Below are positions 16,026 to 24,109 of a DNA stretch of 64,000 nucleotides, piece after piece. The notes below the pieces were generated by a model, which saw only the letters and a program-made list of their open reading frames with translations, made no database searches and was not told the DNA's origin. Every line of letters starts with the position of its first letter. Position 1 is the stretch's first letter. The DNA comes from Cerina sp048266425 (lineage in GTDB: Bacteria; Bacteroidota; Bacteroidia; Flavobacteriales; Flavobacteriaceae), in assembly GCA_048266425.1 (NCBI GenBank), contig JBLWZN010000011.1, positions 26,059 to 90,058 of the forward strand. The letters are read 5' to 3'. Both the position numbers and the translations under genes were made by a program.

Positions 16026-17378
16026 ATGTCTAAAGACATTCGAATTAAAAAGGGCTTGAACATTAACCTTGTCGGTGCTGCCGAACATACAACTTCCAAG
16101 GCTGCTTTAAGCAATGTTTATGCCATTAATCTAGATGATTTTCACGGAATTACCCCAAAAATGCTGGTTAAGGAAGGAGCCGAGGTCAAAGCAGGGGAGG
16201 CACTTTTCTTTAACAAGGAAAGGGAGGATATGCTCTTCGTTTCCCCAGTTAGCGGTGAATTAACCGAAATTGTTAGGGGTGCTCGCAGAAGGATCCTTAC
16301 TTTGAAAATCCTTGCGGATAAAGCCCAGTCTTCATTGGAGCACAAAACCATTAACCCCGAAAGTGCCACTCCACGTGAAATCAAGGCGATTTTGTTAAAA
16401 TCTGGTTGTTGGCCATTTATAATGCAGCGGCCCTACGATATTATTGCAAACCCGAATGACACCCCCAAAGCGATCTTCATTTCTGGATATGTAACGGCCC
16501 CTTTGGCCGCTGAGATGGATTATGTCCTAAAGGGAAAAGAAAAGTATCTACAGGCTGCCATTAGTGCCCTGGGGAAACTTACCCCTGGCAAGGTCCATGT
16601 TTCGGTTGGGAAAAAATCCAAATCGCCTTTGGCGGACCTGAAAGGTGTCGAACTTCATAAAATTTCCGGCCCCCATCCAGCCGGGTTGGTGGGTACCCAG
16701 ATAAATAAATTGGACCCCATCAACAAGGGCGAAATCGTTTGGACCATTACTCCACAGGATTTAGTGATTATCGGGGAATTGCTGATTACCGGAAAATTCA
16801 ATGCGGAGCGGACCATCGCATTGGTCGGTTCCTCTGTTAAATCGCCCAAATATTATTCGACCAAAATTGGGGCGGAGGTTGCTACCTTCCTCTACGCCAG
16901 TGGAGTAACTACAGAAAATATAAGGGTCATTAACGGTGATGTCCTAACGGGGACAAAAACCAAACCCGACGGTCATCTCGGATTTTATAACAGTACCGTA
17001 AGCGTTATTCCAGAAGGGGACGATTATGAGCTATTTGGTTGGAACAAACCTGTCTTCAATAAGATCTCGGCCACACGGGCTTTTACCTTTTCTTGGTTGA
17101 CCCCCCATAAGAAATACGACCTAACCACAAATACAAATGGTGAGCACAGGAATTTTGTGGTCACAGGGATGTACGAACAGGTCTTCCCGATGGATATTTA
17201 TCCCTTGCAATTGCTAAAGGCTTGTATGGTAAAGGATCTGGACAATATGGAACAACTGGGACTATACGAGGTGATTCCGGAAGATTTTTCCCTTACCGAG
17301 TTTATTTGTATTTCCAAACAGCCACATCAACAGATTATACGGGAAGGTTTGGATTTATTGTATAAAGAAATAGGATAA
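16026..17378 (+). CDS. nqrA: Na+-translocating NADH:quinone reductase subunit A
   Basis: Soluble cytoplasmic-side subunit of the six-protein Na+-NQR complex, which passes electrons from NADH to quinone and pumps sodium out. Length 450 matches the family. The N-terminal biotin-lipoyl-like fold is seen in PKMLVKEGAEVKAGEALFF and FVSPVSGELTEIVRGARRRIL. The central region has GPHPAGLVGTQINKLDPI, typical of NqrA. It begins the operon; nqrB follows after 3 bp, and most later subunits are equally tight. It has an ATG start and a candidate promoter upstream. Na+-NQR is the usual respiratory entry point of marine flavobacteria. Confidence 0.96.
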   Translation: MSKDIRIKKGLNINLVGAAEHTTSKAALSNVYAINLDDFHGITPKMLVKEGAEVKAGEALFFNKEREDMLFVSPVSGELTEIVRGARRRILTLKILADKAQSSLEHKTINPESATPREIKAILLKSGCWPFIMQRPYDIIANPNDTPKAIFISGYVTAPLAAEMDYVLKGKEKYLQAAISALGKLTPGKVHVSVGKKSKSPLADLKGVELHKISGPHPAGLVGTQINKLDPINKGEIVWTITPQDLVIIGELLITGKFNAERTIALVGSSVKSPKYYSTKIGAEVATFLYASGVTTENIRVINGDVLTGTKTKPDGHLGFYNSTVSVIPEGDDYELFGWNKPVFNKISATRAFTFSWLTPHKKYDLTTNTNGEHRNFVVTGMYEQVFPMDIYPLQLLKACMVKDLDNMEQLGLYEVIPEDFSLTEFICISKQPHQQIIREGLDLLYKEIG

Positions 17379-17381
17379 AAG

Positions 17382-18653
17382 ATGAGCGATAAAAGATTGA
17401 CTTTTAAGAAAAGGCTGCATATTCTAAAGCACCATTACCGCGATACTAAATGGGCACCTGCTTTTAATGCCTTGCACACCTTTTTATATACCCCTAACGA
17501 AACTACGCATTCCGGTTCGCATATTCGCTCGGCCGATGATTTAAAACGTACCATGAATACGGTCATTATGGCCCTGATTCCGGTATTGTTGTTCGGTATT
17601 TTTAATACCGGTTTTCAGCATTACGCTGCCATCAATGGGTTTCCATCGGACTTTTCCGTGATGCGGGATTTTCTTACTTGGGACAATTTTTGGTTGGGAT
17701 TTATAACAGTACTGCCTTTGGTCATTGTGTCCTATGGGGTTGGACTGGGTATCGAGTTCCTGTTTGCCGTTATTAAAAAACACGAGGTGGAGGAAGGGTA
17801 TCTGGTTACAGGGATGTTGGTTCCGCTAATTGTACCTATCGATATACCTTTGTGGATGCTTGCCATTGCGGTTGCCTTTGGGGTAATAATTGGAAAAGAG
17901 GTCTTTGGGGGAACTGGGATGAATATCCTAAATCCCGCCCTGACCATTCGTGCTTTCTTGTTTTTTGCCTATCCTACTTGGATGAGCGGGGATCTGGTAT
18001 GGGTGCACGGTGCGGTAAAAAGTGCAGGTACTCCAGATGCTTTTTCCGGGGAGACCGTTTTGGGCTATTTGGCCCAGAACAATGCAAGCGAGTTCGGTCA
18101 TTCTGTTTGGGATATGTTCTTCGGATTTATCCCGGGCTCCGTTGGGGAAACCTCCACTTTTTTGATTTTGCTGGGTGGACTTTTTCTGATATTCAGCAAG
18201 ATAGCCAGTTGGCGAATTATGGTAAGTGCCGTTATCGGGGCCTTGGTGATGGGGTTGATCTTTAATGGGGTCGTAGATTCTGGTTGGATTACCGACAGCA
18301 GTCCGTTTTATGGTTTGATGAGCTTTCCGTTTTGGGAACATCTTATCGTGGGCGGTATCGCCTTTGGTATTGTCTATATGGCCACAGACCCGGTTACCGG
18401 GGCACAGACCAATAGGGGTAAATGGATCTATGGATTTTTCATAGGATTTATGTCCATTATGATTCGTGTATTCAACCCGGCCTATCCAGAAGGGGTTTTT
18501 CTTGCTATCTTGCTAATGAACGTCTTTGCGCCTACGATTGACCACTACGTGGTTCAAGGAAATATAAAACGAAGAATGAAACGTTTAAAAAATGCAACTA
18601 TCATAGCAAGTACGGATAGTGAAATGGAAAAATTAAAAGCAGAAACAATTTAA
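17382..18653 (+). CDS. nqrB: Na+-NQR subunit B
   Basis: Multi-span membrane subunit of Na+-NQR that carries a covalently bound FMN and riboflavin and takes part in sodium transfer. The protein has 423 residues and about ten hydrophobic segments. Family motifs include ADDLKRTMNTVIMALIPVLLFG, GKEVFGGTGMNILNPALTIRAFLFFAYP and a VYMATDPVTGAQTNRGKWIYG segment. The expected flavinylation site lies at Asp219-Thr225, DAFSGET; the usual consensus is Dxx(S/T)GAT, so the Ala before the acceptor Thr225 is Glu224 here (codon GAG). ApbE encoded at 22.9 kb is the likely transferase. nqrC starts 2 bp after the stop. Confidence 0.96.
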   Translation: MSDKRLTFKKRLHILKHHYRDTKWAPAFNALHTFLYTPNETTHSGSHIRSADDLKRTMNTVIMALIPVLLFGIFNTGFQHYAAINGFPSDFSVMRDFLTWDNFWLGFITVLPLVIVSYGVGLGIEFLFAVIKKHEVEEGYLVTGMLVPLIVPIDIPLWMLAIAVAFGVIIGKEVFGGTGMNILNPALTIRAFLFFAYPTWMSGDLVWVHGAVKSAGTPDAFSGETVLGYLAQNNASEFGHSVWDMFFGFIPGSVGETSTFLILLGGLFLIFSKIASWRIMVSAVIGALVMGLIFNGVVDSGWITDSSPFYGLMSFPFWEHLIVGGIAFGIVYMATDPVTGAQTNRGKWIYGFFIGFMSIMIRVFNPAYPEGVFLAILLMNVFAPTIDHYVVQGNIKRRMKRLKNATIIASTDSEMEKLKAETI

Positions 18654-18655
18654 TT

Positions 18656-19408
18656 ATGGCTATCAATACAGATAAAAACCTATATACTGTTGTCTTTGCT
18701 GCGATCATGGTTGTTGTGGTGGGATCAGCGTTGGCCTTTGTAGCCTCCTCCTTAAGTGGGAATATTGCGGAGAACCGACGATTTGAAAAGCAACAGAACA
18801 TCCTGTACGCTATGGGAGTGAATAATAATGAGGATGAAGGCACTGTGAATTTTATCCCTGCCAATAAGGTGGCGGAGCAGTTCAAAAAGTATATAAAAGA
18901 ACAACTTGTTATTGAAGGGGACAAGATTACTCCGGACACCACGGCATATCTGCTAAACGTAAAGAAAGAGCAGGATCTGGTAAAGGAGGGTAAATCGGGT
19001 AAATTACCGGTGTTCATTGGCGAAAAGGACGGTAAAAAGTTCTATATTCTCCCCATGTACGGTAAGGGACTGTGGGATGCCATCTGGGGCTATATTTCAT
19101 TGGACGATCAAATGAAGGTAGAAGGGGTCTATTTTGACCATAAAGGGGAAACGGCAGGGCTTGGGGCCAACCTGAACCAACGCTATTTTATGGACGATTT
19201 TGCCGGGGAAGATATTATGAAAGGCTCCAAATATGAGGGTATAACCGTTTTTAAGGGCAATAACGACCCTCTAAACGAAAGAAAGGATGATAATAGGGTG
19301 GATGCCTTGGCAGGTGCCACAATTACCAGCAACGGTATATCCAACATGATCCATGCCACCATCAAACTATACCAACCCTATTTGGAAACCATAAAAGCTA
19401 AAAATTAA
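18656..19408 (+). CDS. nqrC: Na+-NQR subunit C
   Basis: Membrane-anchored periplasmic-side subunit of Na+-NQR with a covalent FMN. One N-terminal transmembrane helix (about 9-33) is followed by an FMN-binding domain. YGKGLWDAIWGYISLD (135-150) and GETAGLGANL (164-173) are characteristic of the FMN-binding domain. The flavinylation motif DALAGAT (216-222) keeps the standard Dxx(S/T/A)GAT form, making Thr222 the likely attachment residue, modified by ApbE. The 250-residue length is normal. The gene has an ATG start 2 bp after nqrB and 4 bp before nqrD. Confidence 0.96.
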   Translation: MAINTDKNLYTVVFAAIMVVVVGSALAFVASSLSGNIAENRRFEKQQNILYAMGVNNNEDEGTVNFIPANKVAEQFKKYIKEQLVIEGDKITPDTTAYLLNVKKEQDLVKEGKSGKLPVFIGEKDGKKFYILPMYGKGLWDAIWGYISLDDQMKVEGVYFDHKGETAGLGANLNQRYFMDDFAGEDIMKGSKYEGITVFKGNNDPLNERKDDNRVDALAGATITSNGISNMIHATIKLYQPYLETIKAKN

Positions 19409-19412
19409 TATT

Positions 19413-20060
19413 ATGGCGCTATTATCTAAAAAAGACGCAAATTTGATTTTGGATCCCTTGGCGGACAATAACCCTATTACCGTTCAGGTGCTGGGTATCT
19501 GTTCGGCCCTCGCCATTACGGCGGAATTGAAGGCATCCATCGTCATGGCCCTATCCGTTATGTTCGTGCTTGCCATGGGAAACGTGGTCATTTCCTTGAT
19601 GCGAAACATTATCCCGTCAAAAATTAGGATTATTGTTCAGCTGGTCGTGGTTGCAGCCCTGGTAATCATAGTTGACCAAGTGCTCAAGGCTTTTGCCTAT
19701 GAGCTGAGCAAGACCTTATCCGTATTTGTGGGGTTGATCATAACCAACTGTATCATCATGGGACGTTTTGAGGCATTTGCCTTGGCCAATGGTCCCAAAA
19801 GGGCTTTTTGGGACGGAATAGGTAACGCTGCAGGTTATGGACTTATCCTGATAATTGTCGGTTTTATTCGGGAATTGCTTGGAGCCGGTAGCTTGCTGGG
19901 TTTTAAAGTGTTGGGCGATCCTATTGCAAAAACGGGATTATATGCCATTGGTTACGAAAACAACGGATTTATGTTATTGGCCCCCATGGCCTTGATCGTT
20001 ATTGGGGTTATTATCTGGATACAGCGTGCTCGCAATCCGGCGCTTATCGAAGAGAGTTAA
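19413..20060 (+). CDS. nqrD: Na+-NQR subunit D
   Basis: Membrane subunit of Na+-NQR, 215 residues, six predicted helices, homologous to RnfE and to NqrE in inverted topology. Two conserved cysteines, Cys30 in VQVLGICSALA and Cys113 in LIITNCIIMGRFEAFA, match residues that with the NqrE pair bind the intramembrane iron-sulfur centre. The cytoplasmic loop NGPKRAFWDGIGNAAGYG is also typical. It starts with ATG 4 bp after nqrC. It is followed by an atypical 113-bp gap before nqrE. Confidence 0.96.
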   Translation: MALLSKKDANLILDPLADNNPITVQVLGICSALAITAELKASIVMALSVMFVLAMGNVVISLMRNIIPSKIRIIVQLVVVAALVIIVDQVLKAFAYELSKTLSVFVGLIITNCIIMGRFEAFALANGPKRAFWDGIGNAAGYGLILIIVGFIRELLGAGSLLGFKVLGDPIAKTGLYAIGYENNGFMLLAPMALIVIGVIIWIQRARNPALIEES

Positions 20061-20173
20061 TAAAAATTGAACAGTTGTCAGTTGTAAACCGCTGCTCCAT
20101 AATATTTTGGAGAGTAATGAATGTCTGATTTTTACGTATTTAACGTAGTACTGATTTTTAAATTTATAATATC
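20061..20173 (+). other. 113-bp spacer inside the nqr operon
   Basis: All other nqr junctions are 2-4 bp. This spacer holds a small hairpin (CTCCA at 20095-20099, TGGAG at 20108-20112) and a direct repeat CTGATTTTTA at 20125-20134 and 20151-20160 around ACGTATTTAACGT. It could be an internal promoter, an RNA processing or attenuation site, or decayed sequence. No coding potential was seen. Confidence 0.55.
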
Positions 20174-20968
20174 ATGATGGAGCATATCGAATTATTTTTC
20201 AAATCCATTTTTATAGACAATATGATATTTGCCACCTTTTTGGGAATGTGCTCCTATTTGGCCGTATCCAAAAAAGTAGCCACCGCAGTCGGACTGGGAG
20301 CAGCGGTCATATTTGTTTTGGCCGTGACGGTACCGATGAACTGGTTGTTGGATCAATATATATTAAAGGATGGTGCTTTGGCATGGTTGGGACCGGAATA
20401 TGCGGATTATAACTTGGGATTCCTTTCCTTCATCCTATTTATTGCAACTATCGCTACGATGGTACAATTGGTAGAGATTGTAGTGGAAAAATTTTCCCCT
20501 GCCCTTTATAACTCCTTAGGGATCTTCTTGCCGCTTATAGCTGTAAACTGTGCTATTCTTGGTGGTTCTCTTTTTATGCAATCCCGTGAAATCCCGTCTT
20601 TGGCCTTGGCCTTTAACTATGGGTTGAGCTCCGGAATTGGATGGTTCTTGGCCATTTTGGCCATTGCCGCTATTCGTGAAAAAATTAGATACTCCAATGT
20701 CCCCCCAGCATTACGTGGATTAGGTATTACTTTCATCATTACCGGACTTATGGCCATTGGGTTTATGAGTTTTGGTGGGATGCTTACGGGAGGTGGTGAC
20801 GATAGCGCCCCCAAAAAAACCGCAGAAACCGAAACCGCCCAAAAAGCGAACGGGGTAAATGCACCTTCGGTTCGTCTAAATGACGAAACTGGACAGGAAA
20901 CGACAAAGAAAATTAAAAAAGAGGCCGATGAAAATACGGTTTCTTACAACAATGCGATAAATAGATAA
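20174..20968 (+). CDS. nqrE: Na+-NQR subunit E with long hydrophilic C-terminal tail
   Basis: Membrane subunit of Na+-NQR, partner of NqrD. Six hydrophobic segments fill residues 1-200. Cys26 (FLGMCSYLAVSKK) and Cys126 (LIAVNCAILGG) are the expected iron-sulfur ligands. The Vibrio subunit is just under 200 residues; this one has 264. The extra stretch, about 205-264, is polar, rich in Lys, Glu, Thr and Asn, and probably disordered. It begins after a GGMLTGGGDD turn. The extension is a feature to compare across flavobacteria. It starts ATGATG; the second Met could also be used. nqrF follows after 2 bp. Confidence 0.95.
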   Translation: MMEHIELFFKSIFIDNMIFATFLGMCSYLAVSKKVATAVGLGAAVIFVLAVTVPMNWLLDQYILKDGALAWLGPEYADYNLGFLSFILFIATIATMVQLVEIVVEKFSPALYNSLGIFLPLIAVNCAILGGSLFMQSREIPSLALAFNYGLSSGIGWFLAILAIAAIREKIRYSNVPPALRGLGITFIITGLMAIGFMSFGGMLTGGGDDSAPKKTAETETAQKANGVNAPSVRLNDETGQETTKKIKKEADENTVSYNNAINR

Positions 20969-20970
20969 AA

Positions 20971-22278
20971 ATGATCTTAACTACAAGCACTCTTGGTACA
21001 GTCGTCATAACAGTGGTTGCCTTTATGGTTTTATTGTTATTATTGGTGGCTCTTCTGCTGTTTACCAAGGAAAAACTATCGCCTTCAGGCCCTGTGACCA
21101 TTACCATCAATGGGGAGAAAAAAATAGAGGTCGGTTCCGGAGGCTCCTTACTCTCAACATTGGGCAATCAAAAGATATTCCTTCCATCCGCTTGTGGGGG
21201 TGGTGGTACCTGTATTCAGTGCGAATGCCATGTGATTTCTGGTGGGGGGGAAGCCCTGCCTACCGAGACGCCACATTTTTCAAAAAGGGAATTGCGCGAA
21301 GGGATTCGTTTGGCCTGTCAGGTCCGGGTAAAACAGGATATGGAAATCACTATTCCCGAAGAGGTGTTCGGTATTAAAAAATGGGAAGCTACCGTGACCA
21401 GGAACTATAACGTAGCCTCATTTATCAAGGAATTTGTTGTAGAGATCCCGGAGGATATGAATTATAAGGCGGGAGGGTACATTCAAATCGAAATACCCGA
21501 ATGCGAGATAAAATATTCCGATATCGATATAACAGCACATCCAAAAGAGCATGAAACCCCGGATAAGTTTCAAGCCGAATGGGATAAATTTAATCTTTGG
21601 CCCTTGGTAATGAAGAACCCTGAGGTTACGGAAAGGGCGTATTCCATGGCCTCTTACCCTGCTGAAGGAAGGGAAATCATGCTGAACGTCCGTATTGCGA
21701 CCCCGCCTTGGGACCGTGCCAAAAATGGATGGATGGCAGTTAACCCTGGGATTGCATCCTCCTATATCTTTGCACAAAAGCCCGGGGATAAGGTTATTAT
21801 TTCCGGACCTTATGGGGAGTTTTTTATAAATGAATCCAAAGCAGAGATGCTTTATGTCGGTGGTGGGGCAGGTATGGCCCCTATGAGGTCGCATCTTTAC
21901 CACCTGTTCAAAACGTTAAAAACAGACCGTAAGGTTACTTTTTGGTACGGGGGACGTTCCAAACGTGAGTTGTTCTATCTGGAACATTTTCAAGAATTAG
22001 AGCGCGAATTCCCTAATTTTAAGTACTATTTGGCACTTTCTGAGCCTTTGCCGGAGGATAATTGGAAAGTAAAGGAAACTTTGGATGGCCCGGGTGATGG
22101 TTTTGTTGGATTTATTCACAACTGTGTAATCGAAAATTACTTGAAGCATCACGAGGAACCCGAGGATATAGAACTTTATTTCTGTGGACCGCCACTGATG
22201 AACAAGGCTGTACAGAAAATGGGAGAGGATTTTGGTATCCCTGATGAAAATATCCGCTTTGACGATTTTGGGGGCTAA
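20971..22278 (+). CDS. nqrF: Na+-NQR subunit F, NADH-oxidising
   Basis: Entry subunit of Na+-NQR that oxidises NADH with FAD and passes electrons to a 2Fe-2S centre. One N-terminal membrane helix (about 8-32). The ferredoxin domain has Cys75, Cys81, Cys84 and Cys116 (SACGGGGTCIQCEC, LACQV). FAD-binding RAYSMASYP is near 225, and the NAD-binding GGGAGMAPMRSH stretch near 295. The C-terminal CGPPLMNKAV and a final FDDFGG are typical. At 435 residues it has slightly more than the Vibrio protein. A perfect 30-bp palindromic terminator follows the stop, ending the nqr transcript. Confidence 0.96.
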   Translation: MILTTSTLGTVVITVVAFMVLLLLLVALLLFTKEKLSPSGPVTITINGEKKIEVGSGGSLLSTLGNQKIFLPSACGGGGTCIQCECHVISGGGEALPTETPHFSKRELREGIRLACQVRVKQDMEITIPEEVFGIKKWEATVTRNYNVASFIKEFVVEIPEDMNYKAGGYIQIEIPECEIKYSDIDITAHPKEHETPDKFQAEWDKFNLWPLVMKNPEVTERAYSMASYPAEGREIMLNVRIATPPWDRAKNGWMAVNPGIASSYIFAQKPGDKVIISGPYGEFFINESKAEMLYVGGGAGMAPMRSHLYHLFKTLKTDRKVTFWYGGRSKRELFYLEHFQELEREFPNFKYYLALSEPLPEDNWKVKETLDGPGDGFVGFIHNCVIENYLKHHEEPEDIELYFCGPPLMNKAVQKMGEDFGIPDENIRFDDFGG

Positions 22279-22300
22279 CACCTAATCTAATAAAATACAC

Positions 22301-22338
22301 ACCTGACAGATTTTTAAAAATCTGTCAGGTTTTTTTTG
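22301..22338 (+). terminator. Intrinsic terminator of the nqr operon
   Basis: A perfect 30-bp palindrome, ACCTGACAGATTTTT joined to its reverse complement (22301-22330), is followed by eight T residues. The central T and A run may form the loop. It lies 22 bp after the nqrF stop and just before the next ATG. Confidence 0.93.
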
Positions 22339-22342
22339 AACT

Positions 22343-22699
22343 ATGCGACCTTTAACGGAACAGGAACTGCACAATTTGGCGATGAATTTGGTCGGCCATG
22401 AACTGGAGGCCCAGGGGTATGAATTTATGGGGGTGAACAGTAAATTGAAAAAGAACCCCCAATTTGTATGCCTTAAGAATAAAATGCTCCATTTTGTTGT
22501 AGTTCGATACGTTCCCTACCCAGAAAATCCGAAAATTTACGATTTGGCGGTAATGCAGGAGTTAAAGGAACACGCCTCGAAATTTGAGGCCAAGACCTTT
22601 TATGCAGGCGTCGGACTTTCAAATGCAGCGGATCAAAGTCTGCCTGTTTATTTAAATGAAGATTACATCGTGGATTATGATGGTCTAATCGAGGTTTAA
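22343..22699 (+). CDS. Small conserved protein between nqrF and apbE
   Basis: A 118-residue soluble protein, no signal peptide or membrane segment. It opens MRPLTEQELHNLAMNLVGHELEAQGYEFMGVNSKLKKNPQFVCLK, giving a helix followed by beta strands (LHFVVVRYVPYPENP, TFYAGVGLSNAADQ) and an ending VYLNEDYIVDYDGLIEV. I know similar proteins beside nqrF in flavobacteria, where annotation pipelines sometimes label them NqrF by transfer. The sequence has no ferredoxin, FAD or NAD motif, so that label would be wrong. It starts 4 bp past the T-tract of the nqr terminator, so it may rely on read-through or on a promoter overlapping the terminator. Function unknown. Confidence 0.8.
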   Translation: MRPLTEQELHNLAMNLVGHELEAQGYEFMGVNSKLKKNPQFVCLKNKMLHFVVVRYVPYPENPKIYDLAVMQELKEHASKFEAKTFYAGVGLSNAADQSLPVYLNEDYIVDYDGLIEV

Positions 22700-22748
22700 A
22701 TCCCTTTTTGATTTTGATGTTCTTGAAAAAAATCATTTTAAAAGGGAT
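22700..22748 (+). terminator. Imperfect hairpin after the small nqr-linked gene
   Basis: ATCCCTTTT (22700-22708) pairs with AAAAGGGAT (22740-22748), with further partial pairing inside. There is no clear T-tract after it, so termination is only possible, not certain. Confidence 0.45.
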
Positions 22749-22880
22749 AGGGAGTATAGATAATTGAAAGGCGGATTTACTTTTGGAATTGGTTTTTTAA
22801 TTTTGGATGCCTTTTGTCTTTGCTCGTATCGTTTGTTTACCCTACTTGTGTTCCATTTTTAATTTAATCTTAATCATACC

Positions 22881-23885
22881 TTGAAGAAAATAGGACTTAT
22901 AATTTTAGTAGCTTGTTTCGTTTCTTGTGGGAAACACGGTAATCTGGTTAAAAATATGTCGAGTGGTGGAGCATTGGGGACAACGTATCACATAACCTAC
23001 ATATCGGACAAACAGCTGGATTACCAGCCCGAAATCGATTCCGTTTTTGCTGCGATCAACCACTCCATGTCCACCTACATCCAAAATTCTGATATTTCCA
23101 GAATTAATGATGGAGATTCTACGGTGGTGGTAGACCAAATGTTTCGGGATGTATTTGAGCTTTCCAAGCAGGTGCACGACAGCACGGATGGGTATTTTGA
23201 TCCCACCGTAGGGGTATTGGTGGATGCCTGGGGTTTTGGACCAGGGAAGCAGATAGAGCTGGACAGTGCCAAAGTTGACAGTTTGTTGGATTATGTAGGT
23301 TTTGAAAAGGTCGGGATTACAGATGACAATAGAATAACAAAATCCGATTACCGTATTCGCTTTGATTTTAACGCAATCGCCAAGGGTTACGCTATCGATA
23401 GATTGGCCGCTATGCTTGATGCAAAGGGCATTGCTAACTATTTGGTAGAAGTAGGAGGGGAGATTGTCGCCAAAGGAAAAAACATTATGAAGGAAAAATC
23501 CTGGGTGGTAGGTATAGACAATCCGGAAGGAAAGGACAGGAGTAAGCCCATCGTTTTGCTGAGTTTGGAAAACGAAGCTTTGGCATCCTCCGGAAACTAC
23601 AGGAAGTTCCGAATTGATTCGATTTCCGGGAAGAAATACGTACATACCGTGAATCCGAAAACCGGGTACACCAAAAATTCCAATGTACTTGGATCAAGTG
23701 TCATTGCAAGCAACTGTGCCAAGGCCGATGCCTACGCCACGGCTTTTATGGCCATGGACTTGGACGAATCCATAGCGCTTTTGGTACGTGAAAAGGATAT
23801 GGAGGCATTTATCGTTTATCTCGATGCGGATGGAAATATAGAGGAATTTATTACCGACGGGTTTAAGAAGAGGATTGTGGAATAA
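22881..23885 (+). CDS. apbE: FAD:protein FMN transferase ApbE, lipoprotein
   Basis: Periplasmic enzyme that splits FAD and attaches FMN to a Thr or Ser in Dxx(S/T)GAT motifs, as in NqrB and NqrC. The frame opens with TTG (MKKIGLIILVACFVSC), giving a signal with a lipobox at Cys16; no in-frame ATG precedes it. Motifs in order: GTTYHITY, DPTVGVLVDAWGFGPG, the FDFNAIAKGYAIDRLA substrate loop, YLVEVGGEIVAKG, and late HTVNPKTGY and AKADAYATAFMAM with metal-binding residues. Length 334 is usual. Placement just downstream of the nqr operon strongly suggests it matures the pump. It is convergent with the methyltransferase across a pair of heptad arrays. Confidence 0.94.
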   Translation: MKKIGLIILVACFVSCGKHGNLVKNMSSGGALGTTYHITYISDKQLDYQPEIDSVFAAINHSMSTYIQNSDISRINDGDSTVVVDQMFRDVFELSKQVHDSTDGYFDPTVGVLVDAWGFGPGKQIELDSAKVDSLLDYVGFEKVGITDDNRITKSDYRIRFDFNAIAKGYAIDRLAAMLDAKGIANYLVEVGGEIVAKGKNIMKEKSWVVGIDNPEGKDRSKPIVLLSLENEALASSGNYRKFRIDSISGKKYVHTVNPKTGYTKNSNVLGSSVIASNCAKADAYATAFMAMDLDESIALLVREKDMEAFIVYLDADGNIEEFITDGFKKRIVE

Positions 23886-23914
23886 AAATTGGACTCCGTC
23901 AAAGCAGTCGCCCC

Positions 23915-24059
23915 AAGGAGAAAGGATAAAGGATGGAAAGACCAAAAACAAAAGGAATCTAGTGAGTTTTCTCCCAGCTATAAATAGATTCAAAAATCAA
24001 TTATAATTGTACTTTTATAACTGATTTGTCCATGGTCCTTTGTCTTTTCGTCATTAATC
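23915..24059. repeat. Pair of inverted heptad arrays between apbE and methyltransferase
   Basis: Left array 23915-23956: AAGGAGA, AAGGATA, AAGGATG, GAAAGAC, CAAAAAC, AAAAGGA. Right array 24025-24059: TTTGTCC, ATGGTCC, TTTGTCT, TTTCGTC, ATTAATC. The reverse complement of the right side (GACGAAA, AGACAAA, GGACCAT) aligns with the left, so the arms could pair as an imperfect long stem with a roughly 68-nt loop. Each array is purine-rich on the sense strand of the gene it follows. Confidence 0.75.
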
Positions 24060-24109
24060 AAGATAATTATACCTCAATTTTAATTCGCAAAAAAGAAAGT
24101 AGAAATCCA

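Noticed and set aside
22343..22699. Second NqrF subunit
   Set aside because: No iron-sulfur, FAD or NAD motif and only 118 residues; the NqrF label would come from neighbourhood, not sequence.
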